A stretch of DNA of 64,000 bases from the NCBI RefSeq assembly GCF_035989305.1, contig NZ_CP108514.1:3224501-3288500 (forward strand), given 5' to 3'. The stretch comes from Streptomyces sp. NBC_01233. GTDB taxonomy: Bacteria; Actinomycetota; Actinomycetes; Streptomycetales; Streptomycetaceae. Below, piece after piece: positions 57,712-64,000 of this stretch (position 1 is its first letter; each line of letters begins with the position of its first letter). The position numbers and the translations under genes are program-made. Below the pieces are notes generated by a model. The model was not told the DNA's origin. It did no database searches and saw nothing but the letters and a program-made list of their open reading frames with translations.

Positions 57712-59106
57712 TTACTTGGCCTCGTCGGCCTTGACCTCGTCGTCACCGTCGACGGCGGCCTCGACGGTCTCGGCGGCCTGCTCGACCTCGTCCTCGTCGT
57801 CGGACAGGTCCACGACGTCACCGTTGGTGTCGACGACCTTGGCGGCCTCGACGACGACCGCGAGGGCCTTGCCGCGGGCGACCTCGCCGACGAGCATCGG
57901 AACCTGGCCACCCTCGACGACCGCCTGGGCGAACTGGTCGGGGGACATGCCGGAGGACTGGGCACGGCGCATGAGGTGCTCGGTGAGCTCCTCCTGGTTG
58001 ACGCCCAGCTTCTCCTTGTTGACCAGCGCGTCGAGGACGAACTGGGTCTTGATGCCCTTGATCGCCTGCTCGGAGGTCTCGGCGTCGAACTCCTCGACCG
58101 TCTTGCCCTGGAACTCCAGGTACTTCTCGATGGTCAGACCCATCTGGCCGAGCTGGTGGTGCTCCAGGTTGTGCTTGCGGGTCTGGACCTCGTCCGCGAG
58201 GAGCTTCTCGGGGATCGGGACCTCGACGAGCTCCAGCAGCTTCTCCAGGACGCGCTCCTGGGCCTGCGTGGCCTGGTCGTACTGCTTCATGTTCTCGAGG
58301 CGCTTGCGGCTGTCCGCCTTGAGGTCCTCGAGGGTGTCGAACTCGCTCGCCATCTGCGCGAACTCGTCGTCCAGCTCCGGGAGCTCCTTGGCGGAGACCT
58401 TGGTGACCTTGACGGTGACCTCGGCGTCCTTGCCCTCGGCGGAGCCGCCCTTCAGCTGGGAGGTGAAGGTGGCCTCGCCACCGGCCTCCAGGCCCGTGAC
58501 GGCCTCGTCGATGCCCTCGAGGAGCTCGCCCGAGCCGATGGTGTACGAGACGTCGGAGGCGACGCCGTCGGGCAGCACCTCGCCGTCGACCTTGGCCTCC
58601 AGGTCGATGGTGACGACGTCACCGTCGGCGGCGGCGCGCTCGACGTCCTTGGTGGACCCGAAACGGCCGCGCAGCTGCTCGACCGACTTCTCGACGTCCT
58701 CGTCGGAGACCTCTACGGCGTCGACCTCGACCTCGATGCCGGAGTAGTCCGGGATCTCGATCTCGGGACGGACGTCGACCTCGGCGGTGAAGGCCAGCAG
58801 TTCGCCGTCCTTCAGCTCCGTGATGTCCACCTCGGGCTGGCCCAGCGGGTTCAGGTCCGCCTCGTTGACGGCCTCGGTGTAGAACTTCGGGAGGGCGTCG
58901 TTGACGGCCTCCTCCAGCACCGCACCGCGGCCGAAGCGCTGGTCGATGACGCGGGCCGGGATCTTGCCCTTGCGGAAGCCCTTCACCGTGACCTGCTGGT
59001 TGATCTTCTTGTACGCCGCGTCGAGGCTGTCCTTGAGCTCCTCGAAGGGCACCTCAACAGTGAGCCGAACCCGAGTCGGGTTCAGGGTCTCCACGGCGCT
59101 CTTCAC
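57712..59106 (-). CDS. tig: Trigger factor, ribosome-associated chaperone
   Basis: A 464-residue three-domain chaperone. The ribosome-binding domain (about 1-115) contains the signature [16 protein letters not shown]. The FKBP-like prolyl isomerase domain (about 150-245) has [16 protein letters not shown]. The helical C-terminal domain (about 250-430) is followed by an acidic tail ([20 protein letters not shown]). GTG at 59104-59106 is chosen because AAGGAGACC lies just upstream and the length is normal; the long upstream frame runs through the tRNA-Pro gene. Confidence 0.97.
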   Translation of the reverse strand: MKSAVETLNPTRVRLTVEVPFEELKDSLDAAYKKINQQVTVKGFRKGKIPARVIDQRFGRGAVLEEAVNDALPKFYTEAVNEADLNPLGQPEVDITELKDGELLAFTAEVDVRPEIEIPDYSGIEVEVDAVEVSDEDVEKSVEQLRGRFGSTKDVERAAADGDVVTIDLEAKVDGEVLPDGVASDVSYTIGSGELLEGIDEAVTGLEAGGEATFTSQLKGGSAEGKDAEVTVKVTKVSAKELPELDDEFAQMASEFDTLEDLKADSRKRLENMKQYDQATQAQERVLEKLLELVEVPIPEKLLADEVQTRKHNLEHHQLGQMGLTIEKYLEFQGKTVEEFDAETSEQAIKGIKTQFVLDALVNKEKLGVNQEELTEHLMRRAQSSGMSPDQFAQAVVEGGQVPMLVGEVARGKALAVVVEAAKVVDTNGDVVDLSDDEDEVEQAAETVEAAVDGDDEVKADEAK

Positions 59107-59294
59107 GGTTTGGTCTCCTTGTGGCTGACTGCTGGGGGTCTCCCCCGGCCCGCTGTGATTCAGCGGTTCGGTGAATCGGGCCCGGTACATCAGACACACG
59201 GGCACGCAGCTTGCATAGTAACCGCAAGCGGCAATCAGCCCACAACGCGATCTTGTGGCGACCCCCCGAATGATCTCGGAGGAGACACTGCTGT

Positions 59295-59371
59295 TGGTCG
59301 GGGTGGCCGGATTCGAACCGACGACCTTCCGCTCCCAAAGCGGACGCGCTACCAAGCTGCGCCACACCCCG
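59295..59371 (-). tRNA. tRNA-Pro (anticodon TGG), CCA encoded
   Basis: A 77-nt tRNA including the encoded 3' CCA. CGGGGTG pairs with CACCCCG in the acceptor stem, and the anticodon stem TCCGC/GCGGA encloses TTTGGGA, giving TGG. A -10-like TACCCT (59386-59391) lies 15 bases upstream on the minus strand. Confidence 0.95.
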
Positions 59372-59423
59372 TCGGTGCGACACGTAGGGTACATGCCCGG
59401 AGACCCTCTGATGTGCGGGGTTT

Positions 59424-59439
59424 CCCGAAACGTTTCGGG
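59424..59439. promoter_or_regulatory. Perfect 16-bp palindrome CCCGAAACGTTTCGGG
   Basis: A perfect inverted repeat centred on ACGT with the GAAACGTTTC core typical of LacI/GalR-family operators. It lies between the divergent tRNA-Pro and tRNA-Gly genes, about 50 bases upstream of the tRNA-Pro start point. Confidence 0.55.
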
Positions 59440-59539
59440 CCGGTCCCGGGCGTGGGCGCGAAATGTGGTGTGCGCTCCCCCTGTACGACCCGCTAGGATG
59501 CTGTCCGTGCCGCGGTCCCCGACCTGCGGCGCGCGCGTT

Positions 59540-59610
59540 GCGGGTGTAGCTCAATGGTAGAGCACTAGTCTTCCAAACTAGCTACGCGGGTTCGATTCCC
59601 GTCACCCGCT
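59540..59610 (+). tRNA. tRNA-Gly (anticodon TCC)
   Basis: A 71-nt tRNA with acceptor stem GCGGGTG/CACCCGC and anticodon stem CTAGT/ACTAG around CTTCCAA, giving TCC. CCA is not encoded. TAGGAT (59494-59499) upstream is a good -10 box. A hairpin terminator follows at 59623-59657. Confidence 0.95.
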
Positions 59611-59622
59611 CTGAAGGCGGAA

Positions 59623-59657
59623 GGGCCAGGTCAGAGGATGTTTCCTCGACCTGGCCC
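59623..59657 (+). terminator. Terminator downstream of tRNA-Gly
   Basis: GGGCCAGGTC pairs with GACCTGGCCC, with an inner AGAGGA/TCCTC extension, just beyond the tRNA 3' end. Confidence 0.8.
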
Positions 59658-59685
59658 TCCGTCATTTCCGGGGACATGCAGACGG

Positions 59686-59724
59686 CGGACTCAGTCGGAC
59701 TCAACGGACTCAAGCGGACTCAAG
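59686..59724 (+). repeat. Four tandem CGGACTCA units
   Basis: CGGACTCA occurs at 59686, 59696, 59705 and 59715 (spacing 10, 9, 10), on one face of the helix, between the tRNA terminator and the next gene start. Confidence 0.85.
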
Positions 59725-59736
59725 GGGTGGCGAAAC

Positions 59737-60282
59737 GTGGGCAGAAGAAGGAACGGGGCCGCATGGGCGGCTGCCGCGGGGGTCGCGGCGCTCGCGGGCG
59801 TCCTCGCCGTCGGCGGGGTCGTCCTGGCCTCGACCGAGGAGGACGGGTGGGACGGCGGGGACGGCTGGGTTCGCGAGCCCGCGGGTGCGAAGGCCCCGGC
59901 CCGCGCCGGGGGCGACCCCTCGCGCGGCACGGTCGAGGCCGAACTCGCCGCCGCCGCCACCGCGGCCGGGCTCCCCCCGGGTGCCGCGTCCCCCACCGAG
60001 GAGGGGGAACTCGCCGATTGCATCGCGGCCTGGATGGGCGGCGGCCCCGCCGACGACGGCCGGCTCGCGGCCCTCGAAACCGCCCTGGAGGAACGCGGCT
60101 GGCAGGTCGCGGCCCGCCGCGGCGAGCCCGTTCCGGCGGTGGCCCTGACCAGCGGCTCCTGGCGGCTAAAGTTCACCAACGGGGGTCTCGTCGACACCCT
60201 TTCACTGGTGGCCACCCGTTCCGGCCGAACCTGCGACGAGGCCTTCCGGCGCGACAAGGCGACCCGAGGCCCGCTGGGCTGA
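59737..60282 (+). CDS. Exported or membrane-anchored protein, function unknown
   Basis: A 181-residue protein from GTG 59737, chosen because AAGGGG lies nine bases upstream. It has a basic N-terminus (GRRRNG), a hydrophobic segment (about 8-30, Ala/Val/Leu) acting as signal anchor or signal peptide, and a hydrophilic Asp/Gly/Ala region. The folded C-terminal part (about 65-181) has two cysteines (ELADCIAAWMG and SGRTCDEAFRRD). The longer frame from 59638 runs through the tRNA-Gly terminator and the repeat and is rejected. No family recognised. Confidence 0.75.
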   Translation: MGRRRNGAAWAAAAGVAALAGVLAVGGVVLASTEEDGWDGGDGWVREPAGAKAPARAGGDPSRGTVEAELAAAATAAGLPPGAASPTEEGELADCIAAWMGGGPADDGRLAALETALEERGWQVAARRGEPVPAVALTSGSWRLKFTNGGLVDTLSLVATRSGRTCDEAFRRDKATRGPLG

Positions 60283-60323
60283 CCACACCCCGCCGCAGCT
60301 CACGCGGCCGGAGCCGGGGGTGT

Positions 60324-60518
60324 TCAGAGCTTGATGTTCGCGATCATCGTCGCGAGGGAGTTGAGGAAACGGTTCACGTCGTCCGCGATGGAGCTGGACG
60401 CCAGGAAGAAACCGAAGAGGGCCGCGACGATGGCGGGGCCCGTCTTGATGTGGTTGCCGCGGATCAGCACCACCAGGATGACCGCCAACAGAACCACCAC
60501 TGACAGCGAAATGGCCAC
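60324..60518 (-). CDS. Small membrane protein, 64 residues
   Basis: A 64-residue protein with two hydrophobic helices (about 3-20, SLSVVVLLAVILVVLI, and 28-42, AIVAALFGFFLASS) and a short amphipathic end (VNRFLNSLATMIANI). I recall similar short proteins as common in Streptomyces. It is convergent with the previous gene. The 60519-60694 gap beyond its start shows nothing I can name. Function unknown. Confidence 0.72.
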   Translation of the reverse strand: MAISLSVVVLLAVILVVLIRGNHIKTGPAIVAALFGFFLASSSIADDVNRFLNSLATMIANIKL

Positions 60519-60694
60519 TACTGATCACACCTTCGGTCGTCCCCTGGTCGGCCCGGGGCGCACGGCCAGGCACACCCCCACATGGACCATCCTCCCACCA
60601 ACGGGTCCCGGCTATCCGCCCCGTGACGAATCGCCGTGGTTCCGTTTCCGCCAACCACATGTGCTCCGGGCATGTTTCGCGCGTGGGGTCCGGG

Positions 60695-61150
60695 TCATGG
60701 GGTGGTGAGGCCCAGCAGAGAACGGACATACGCATACTTCGCGGACAGCCGCTCGCGCGTGGGGCCGTCCAGTACGGAGAGGCGTACGGGGTCGGCGTTG
60801 TGCGCGAGGTCGGCCTCCTTGACGAGGAGGGCGCCGGGGGTGGCGAGGATGCGGGCCGTGTACTGCTCGACCGGTTCGCCGGGGTGTTTGGTGACCGCGA
60901 GGACCATGTCCTTCACCGACTGCGGCAGGGCGGCGGAATCCAGCCAGGTGAGACTGAGGGCCTCGTCCTCGATGGAGTCGTGGAGCCAGGCCGCCGCCTG
61001 CTGTTCGGGGGTGCCGCCGCGCAGGCGGACGCCTTCGGCGACGGCCGCGAGGTGCTCGGCGTAGGGCCGGCCGGCCTTGTCGGTCTGGCCTTCGTGCGCG
61101 GTGCGCGCGAGGGCCTCCACCTCGATGAGGGTCAGGGGGTTGTCCGTCAT
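60695..61150 (-). CDS. HD-domain phosphohydrolase-like protein
   Basis: A 151-residue HD-domain protein. The metal-binding residues are visible: the first His in RTAHEGQTDKAGRPYAEHL, and the HD pair with following ED in AAWLHDSIEDEAL. This arrangement resembles the hydrolase domain of SpoT/RSH and small MESH1-like alarmone hydrolases, so (p)ppGpp or another nucleotide is a plausible substrate, not proven. It overlaps the stop of the decarboxylase gene as ATGA and is surely co-translated with it. Confidence 0.88.
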   Translation of the reverse strand: MTDNPLTLIEVEALARTAHEGQTDKAGRPYAEHLAAVAEGVRLRGGTPEQQAAAWLHDSIEDEALSLTWLDSAALPQSVKDMVLAVTKHPGEPVEQYTARILATPGALLVKEADLAHNADPVRLSVLDGPTRERLSAKYAYVRSLLGLTTP

Positions 61151-62535
61151 GCGATCTCCCTTGCCGCCGCGCCGAGGGCCTGCGCGGCCCGGCGTGCATC
61201 CGCTTCCGTCGTACGCCAGTTGGAGAACGCGGCGCGCAGGGCCGCGGTTCCCCCGTACACGGTCGGAGTGACGAACACCTCCGCGGCCGCCGCCTCGCGC
61301 AGGGCGGTCAGCCGGGCCGCGGTGGGGGCCTCGGCGAGGGTGAAGCAGACGACGTTGAGGCGGACCGGGGCGAGGAGCGTGAAGGCGGGGTCCTCCTCCA
61401 GTGCGGCGCCCAGCGCGCGGGCGCAGGCGATGTCGCGTTCGACGATCTCCCGGTGGCCTTCGCGGCCGTACGCGCGGAGGGTGAACCAGGCGGCCAGCGC
61501 GCGCAGCCGGTGGGAGTTCTCCGGGGTGAGGTGGACGAGGTCGGGGTGGTCGCCGAGGGGGCCGAGGTAGGCGGCGGAGTTCTGGAAGACGCGGGCCTGC
61601 AGATCGCGCCGGCGGGTGAACTGGACGGCGCTGTCGTAGGGGACGTTGAGCCACTTGTGCAGGTCGACGCAGACGGAGTCGGAGGCGTCGAGTCCGGCGG
61701 TGAGGTGGGCGTGGTCCGGGGAGAGGGCGGCGAAGGCGCCGAAGGCGGCGTCGGTGTGCAGCCAGAAGTCGTGCCGGTCGCGGAGGGCGGTGACGGCGGG
61801 GAGGTCGTCGAAGTCGACGGTGTTGACGGTGCCCGCGTTGGCGACGACCACGGCCGGGCCGGGGGTGTCGGCCAGCGCGCGGTCCAGGGCTGCCGGGTCC
61901 ACGGCCTCGCGGCCGGGCAGCGTCGGGACCGTGACGAGGGAGCTCCGGCCCAGGCCGAGGACCGAGAGGGCCTTGCCGATCGAGGAGTGCGGGGCGCCGG
62001 ACAGGACGCGGACCGCACCGAGGGCGGCGACGCCGTCCTCGGCCGGGGAGACGCCGAGGCGTTCGCCGAGCCATTCGCGGGCGACGGCGAGGCCGGTGGT
62101 GTTGGACATGGTGGCGCCGGAGACGAAGGTGCCGGAGTGGGCGGCGGAGAGGCCGAAGAGGTCGCGGAGCCAGCCGGTGGTCTCGCGTTCGAGGTCCTGG
62201 CCGGCGCCGTCGAGGGCGGAGTTGGAGTTCTGGTCGTGGGCGGCGGTGAGCCAGTCCCCGGCGAGGGCGGCGGGGGTGGCTCCGCCGGTGACGAAGCCGA
62301 GGTAGCGGGGGCCGGCGGAGGCCGACAGCCGCGGCTCCCAGCGCGCGCGGAAGGCGGCGAGGGCGGCGTCCGCGCCCGTGCCGTGCTCGGGGAGCGGTTC
62401 GGGGTCGAGGGGCTTGCCGGGGGGCGGTACGACGGGCCGCTCGTCCAGGGACGCGAGGGCGTCGGCGGCGGCGCGGCGGGTCGCGTCGAGGAGGTCGGGA
62501 AGGCGGGCGAGGTCGGCGGCGAGCGTGCGGTCCAT
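61147..62535 (-). CDS. PLP-dependent group II decarboxylase family protein
   Basis: A 462-residue pyridoxal-phosphate enzyme of the aromatic-amino-acid/glutamate decarboxylase group. The PLP lysine is in SVCVDLHKWLNVPYD (about 294), and HTDAAFGAFAAL provides the usual His/Asp contacts. GTFVSGATMSNTTGL is the phosphate-binding region. Substrate cannot be assigned. I start at the ATG giving MDRTLAADLARLP (62533-62535), since the upstream extension is Arg/Pro-rich noise. A 26-bp palindrome lies 35 bases upstream. The HD gene overlaps its stop. Confidence 0.9.
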   Translation of the reverse strand: MDRTLAADLARLPDLLDATRRAAADALASLDERPVVPPPGKPLDPEPLPEHGTGADAALAAFRARWEPRLSASAGPRYLGFVTGGATPAALAGDWLTAAHDQNSNSALDGAGQDLERETTGWLRDLFGLSAAHSGTFVSGATMSNTTGLAVAREWLGERLGVSPAEDGVAALGAVRVLSGAPHSSIGKALSVLGLGRSSLVTVPTLPGREAVDPAALDRALADTPGPAVVVANAGTVNTVDFDDLPAVTALRDRHDFWLHTDAAFGAFAALSPDHAHLTAGLDASDSVCVDLHKWLNVPYDSAVQFTRRRDLQARVFQNSAAYLGPLGDHPDLVHLTPENSHRLRALAAWFTLRAYGREGHREIVERDIACARALGAALEEDPAFTLLAPVRLNVVCFTLAEAPTAARLTALREAAAAEVFVTPTVYGGTAALRAAFSNWRTTEADARRAAQALGAAAREIA

Positions 62536-62569
62536 GGGGGCACGGTAGGCGGGCCGCGCCCTGCCGGGG

Positions 62570-62595
62570 CGGGCCAATCCGCGCGGATTGGCCCG
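62570..62595. promoter_or_regulatory. Perfect 26-bp palindrome upstream of the decarboxylase
   Basis: CGGGCCAATCCGC followed directly by its reverse complement GCGGATTGGCCCG, with no loop. It lies in the divergent region (62536-62767), 35-60 bases upstream of the decarboxylase start, a typical operator position. The absence of a loop and of a U-tract argues against a terminator. Confidence 0.65.
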
Positions 62596-62767
62596 CGTGT
62601 CGCCGCCGCCGGGCCGGCCGGACCGCGAGGAGCGGCCCGCCTGCCGGACCCTGCGGGGCCCGCCGCCTCACGGGCGCGGTCCGCGTGCCGGCGGCGCGGG
62701 CGGGCCGATCCGGGCCGGGGGGCCGCTTGCGCCCCGGCGGCGGCACGCACCGTCGTAGGCTCGGCGG

Positions 62768-63436
62768 ATGATCGCGAAGCGGTGGACGGGTGGCGTTGTC
62801 GGGGGCGTGGTCGTCGCGGGGGTGCTGGCGGGCGTGGCGGGGTGCAGTACGCCGCCGGCGCCGCGGGCCGCGCCGGGGCCGACCCTCGGGCCGCAGGTCA
62901 GGTCCACGCAGCCGGGCACGGAACCGGACGCCACGCCGGGCACGGGGGCGTGGCCGAACCGGAACTCGCCCGCCCCGCAGGCGACGCCGGACGCGCAGTG
63001 CCCCGAGGGCGGGATCCGGCTCGTCGAGACGGGCGGGGACGCGGCGATGGGGCTGCGGGTGGAAGGTTTCCGGCTGGTCAACTGCAGTACGGAGCCTTAC
63101 GCGCTGGAGGGCTACCCGCAGGTGTCGCTGCGGGACGGCCGCAACGATCCGCTGGAGGTCACGGTGGAGCACGGCGCGGCGGGGATCACCACGGGCGTGC
63201 CGCACATCGACGCGGCCCCGCAGCGGGTGACGCTGGCGCCGGGACAGGCCGCGTCGTGGTCGGTGGTGTGGCGCAACCTCGTCACCGACGCGACGGTGCC
63301 GGCCACGACGGTGCCGGTCCTGGAGATCGCACCCCGCCCGGGAGCGCCCCGGCTGTGGCTGCGGCTGGCCCGGCCGTTCGACCTCGGGAACACCGGGAAG
63401 CTGGGGATCGGCCCGTGGACGGCGGCGACCCGGTGA
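62768..63436 (+). CDS. Lipoprotein with DUF4232-like domain
   Basis: A 222-residue lipoprotein: a short basic start, a hydrophobic segment and the lipobox VAGC (lipidated Cys at about 26), then a Pro/Thr/Gly-rich linker (about 28-75) and a beta-rich domain (about 76-220). The domain fits DUF4232, with CPEGGIRLVETGG, MGLRVEGFRLVNCSTEPYAL, LEGYPQVSL and LAPGQAASWSVVWRN. TAGGCT ends seven bases before the ATG, suggesting a leaderless transcript. The next gene starts in a GTGA overlap. Confidence 0.88.
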   Translation: MIAKRWTGGVVGGVVVAGVLAGVAGCSTPPAPRAAPGPTLGPQVRSTQPGTEPDATPGTGAWPNRNSPAPQATPDAQCPEGGIRLVETGGDAAMGLRVEGFRLVNCSTEPYALEGYPQVSLRDGRNDPLEVTVEHGAAGITTGVPHIDAAPQRVTLAPGQAASWSVVWRNLVTDATVPATTVPVLEIAPRPGAPRLWLRLARPFDLGNTGKLGIGPWTAATR

Positions 63437-63813
63437 TCATCTGGCTCAACGGGCCCTTCGGGGGCGGCAAGACGCAGACGGCGTACGAGATGCACCGGCG
63501 GCTGCCGGGCAGCGTCGTGTGCGATCCCGAGCACGTCGGGTTCGGGCTGCACCGGATGCTGCCGCCCGCGCTGCGCGGCGATTTCCAGGACCTGACGGCC
63601 TGGCGCCAGGGGGTGTTCGAGGTGCTGGACCTCGCGGCGCGGCGGCATCCGGGCGTGGTGCTGGTGCCGATGACGGTCACCGAACCGGCCTATTTCGCGC
63701 AGACCGTGGGACGGCTGCGCGAACACGGGCACGACGTACGGCATTTCGCGCTGCTGGCGCAGCGGGAGACAGTGCTGCGGCGACTGCGCGAGCGCGGGCT
63801 GGGACGCGGGTGA
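63433..63813 (+). CDS. TmrB-like P-loop ATPase, N-terminal part (frame broken)
   Basis: A 126-residue frame starting at GTG 63433, overlapping the lipoprotein stop as GTGA. It matches the N-terminal two thirds of TmrB-type tunicamycin-resistance ATPases: P-loop GPFGGGKTQTAYEMHRRL near residue 6, CDPEHVGFGLHRMLPP, FQDLTAWRQGVFEVL and VLVPMTVTEPAYF. The family normally runs to about 180-200 residues. Here the frame stops at TGA 63811-63813 after RERGLGRG, while the missing C-terminal part continues in another frame from 63810. Either a single-base deletion or a sequencing error has broken the gene. Confidence 0.85.
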   Translation: MIIWLNGPFGGGKTQTAYEMHRRLPGSVVCDPEHVGFGLHRMLPPALRGDFQDLTAWRQGVFEVLDLAARRHPGVVLVPMTVTEPAYFAQTVGRLREHGHDVRHFALLAQRETVLRRLRERGLGRG

Positions 63814-64000
63814 AGCGGGGGAGCTTCGCGGTGTCCCGGCTGGACGGGTGCCTGGAGGCACTGCGCGCGCCCGAGTTCGCGCAGCACCTGGCCACCGACC
63901 GGCTGACCGTGTCCGAGGTCGCCGACCGGGTGGCCGCCTCCGCGGGACTGGACCTGGCCCCGAACAACGACGGCCCGCTGCGGGGCCGGATCCGGCGCGC
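63810..64000 (+). pseudogene. Out-of-frame C-terminal part of the TmrB-like gene (runs off right edge)
   Basis: Beginning with a GTG at 63810 that overlaps the preceding TGA, this frame reads FAVSRLDGCLEALRAPEFAQ and then DRLTVSEVADRVAASAGLDL, the expected C-terminal continuation of TmrB-like proteins. It continues past the window. It could be translated separately through the GTGA overlap, but family proteins are single chains, so a lost base in the G-rich GGGACGCGGG stretch is more likely. Confidence 0.75.

Overview
This is a high-GC actinobacterial chromosome segment, almost certainly Streptomyces. GC-biased third positions, frequent GTG starts, TAGGNT-like -10 boxes and the gene order all point that way. 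The order includes leuS, rsfS, nadD, proA/proB, obg-rpmA-rplU, rne, rodA-mrdA-mreDCB, ndk, folC, valS, clpX-clpP2-clpP1 and tig. I recall a very similar order from Streptomyces coelicolor, but no search was run. It is core chromosome: there are no insertion sequences, prophage genes, CRISPR arrays or large foreign islands.

Layout. 1-2.4 kb: comEC (cut off), comEA and a DegV lipid-binding protein. 2.4-6.6 kb: repeats, a membrane protein, and leuS with a leucine leader-peptide attenuator. 6.6-7.3 kb: two identical tRNA-Ala(GGC) genes around a small zinc-ribbon gene. 7.4-11.2 kb: phosphatase, rsfS, a degenerate LCP/LytR-C protein, nadD and a small membrane protein. 11.3-14.1 kb: an M48 protease and two membrane proteins sharing a cytoplasmic motif. 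14.2-17.4 kb: proA and proB. 17.5-25.9 kb: a surface-polymer cluster (GtrA, Dpm1-like GT2, TagF-like bifunctional transferase, GT4, galE, GT2). 26-28.4 kb: obg, rpmA and rplU behind a clear promoter. 28.5-38.3 kb: a very large RNase E/G, a radical-SAM/DUF2344 pair separated by a 19-residue-repeat membrane protein, and a CYTH-CHAD protein. 38.3-44.6 kb: the rodA-mrdA-mreD-mreC-mreB morphogenesis cluster. 44.8-48.4 kb: ndk, DUF4233, folC and a second MreB-like gene. 48.4-53.1 kb: an orphan histidine kinase, a VKOR-family protein and valS. 53.2-54.5 kb: a membrane-anchored protein and a small four-cysteine secreted protein. 54.7-59.1 kb: clpX, clpP2, clpP1 (with a ClgR-type box) and tig. 59.3-60.5 kb: tRNA-Pro, tRNA-Gly and small exported or membrane proteins. 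60.7-64 kb: an HD-domain protein, a PLP decarboxylase, a lipoprotein and a TmrB-like ATPase whose frame is broken at the right edge.

Functional themes are translation and its quality control (two aminoacyl-tRNA synthetases, four tRNAs, RsfS, Obg, L21/L27, trigger factor, ClpXP), RNA decay, and cell-envelope construction. I found no clearly new multi-gene system. The most interesting points are the leuS leader peptide with three consecutive Leu codons, apparent CTG starts in two genes, in-frame DNA repeats in rne, the 19-residue-repeat membrane protein between two radical-SAM-associated genes, several perfect palindromes, and a single-base frame break in a TmrB-like gene.
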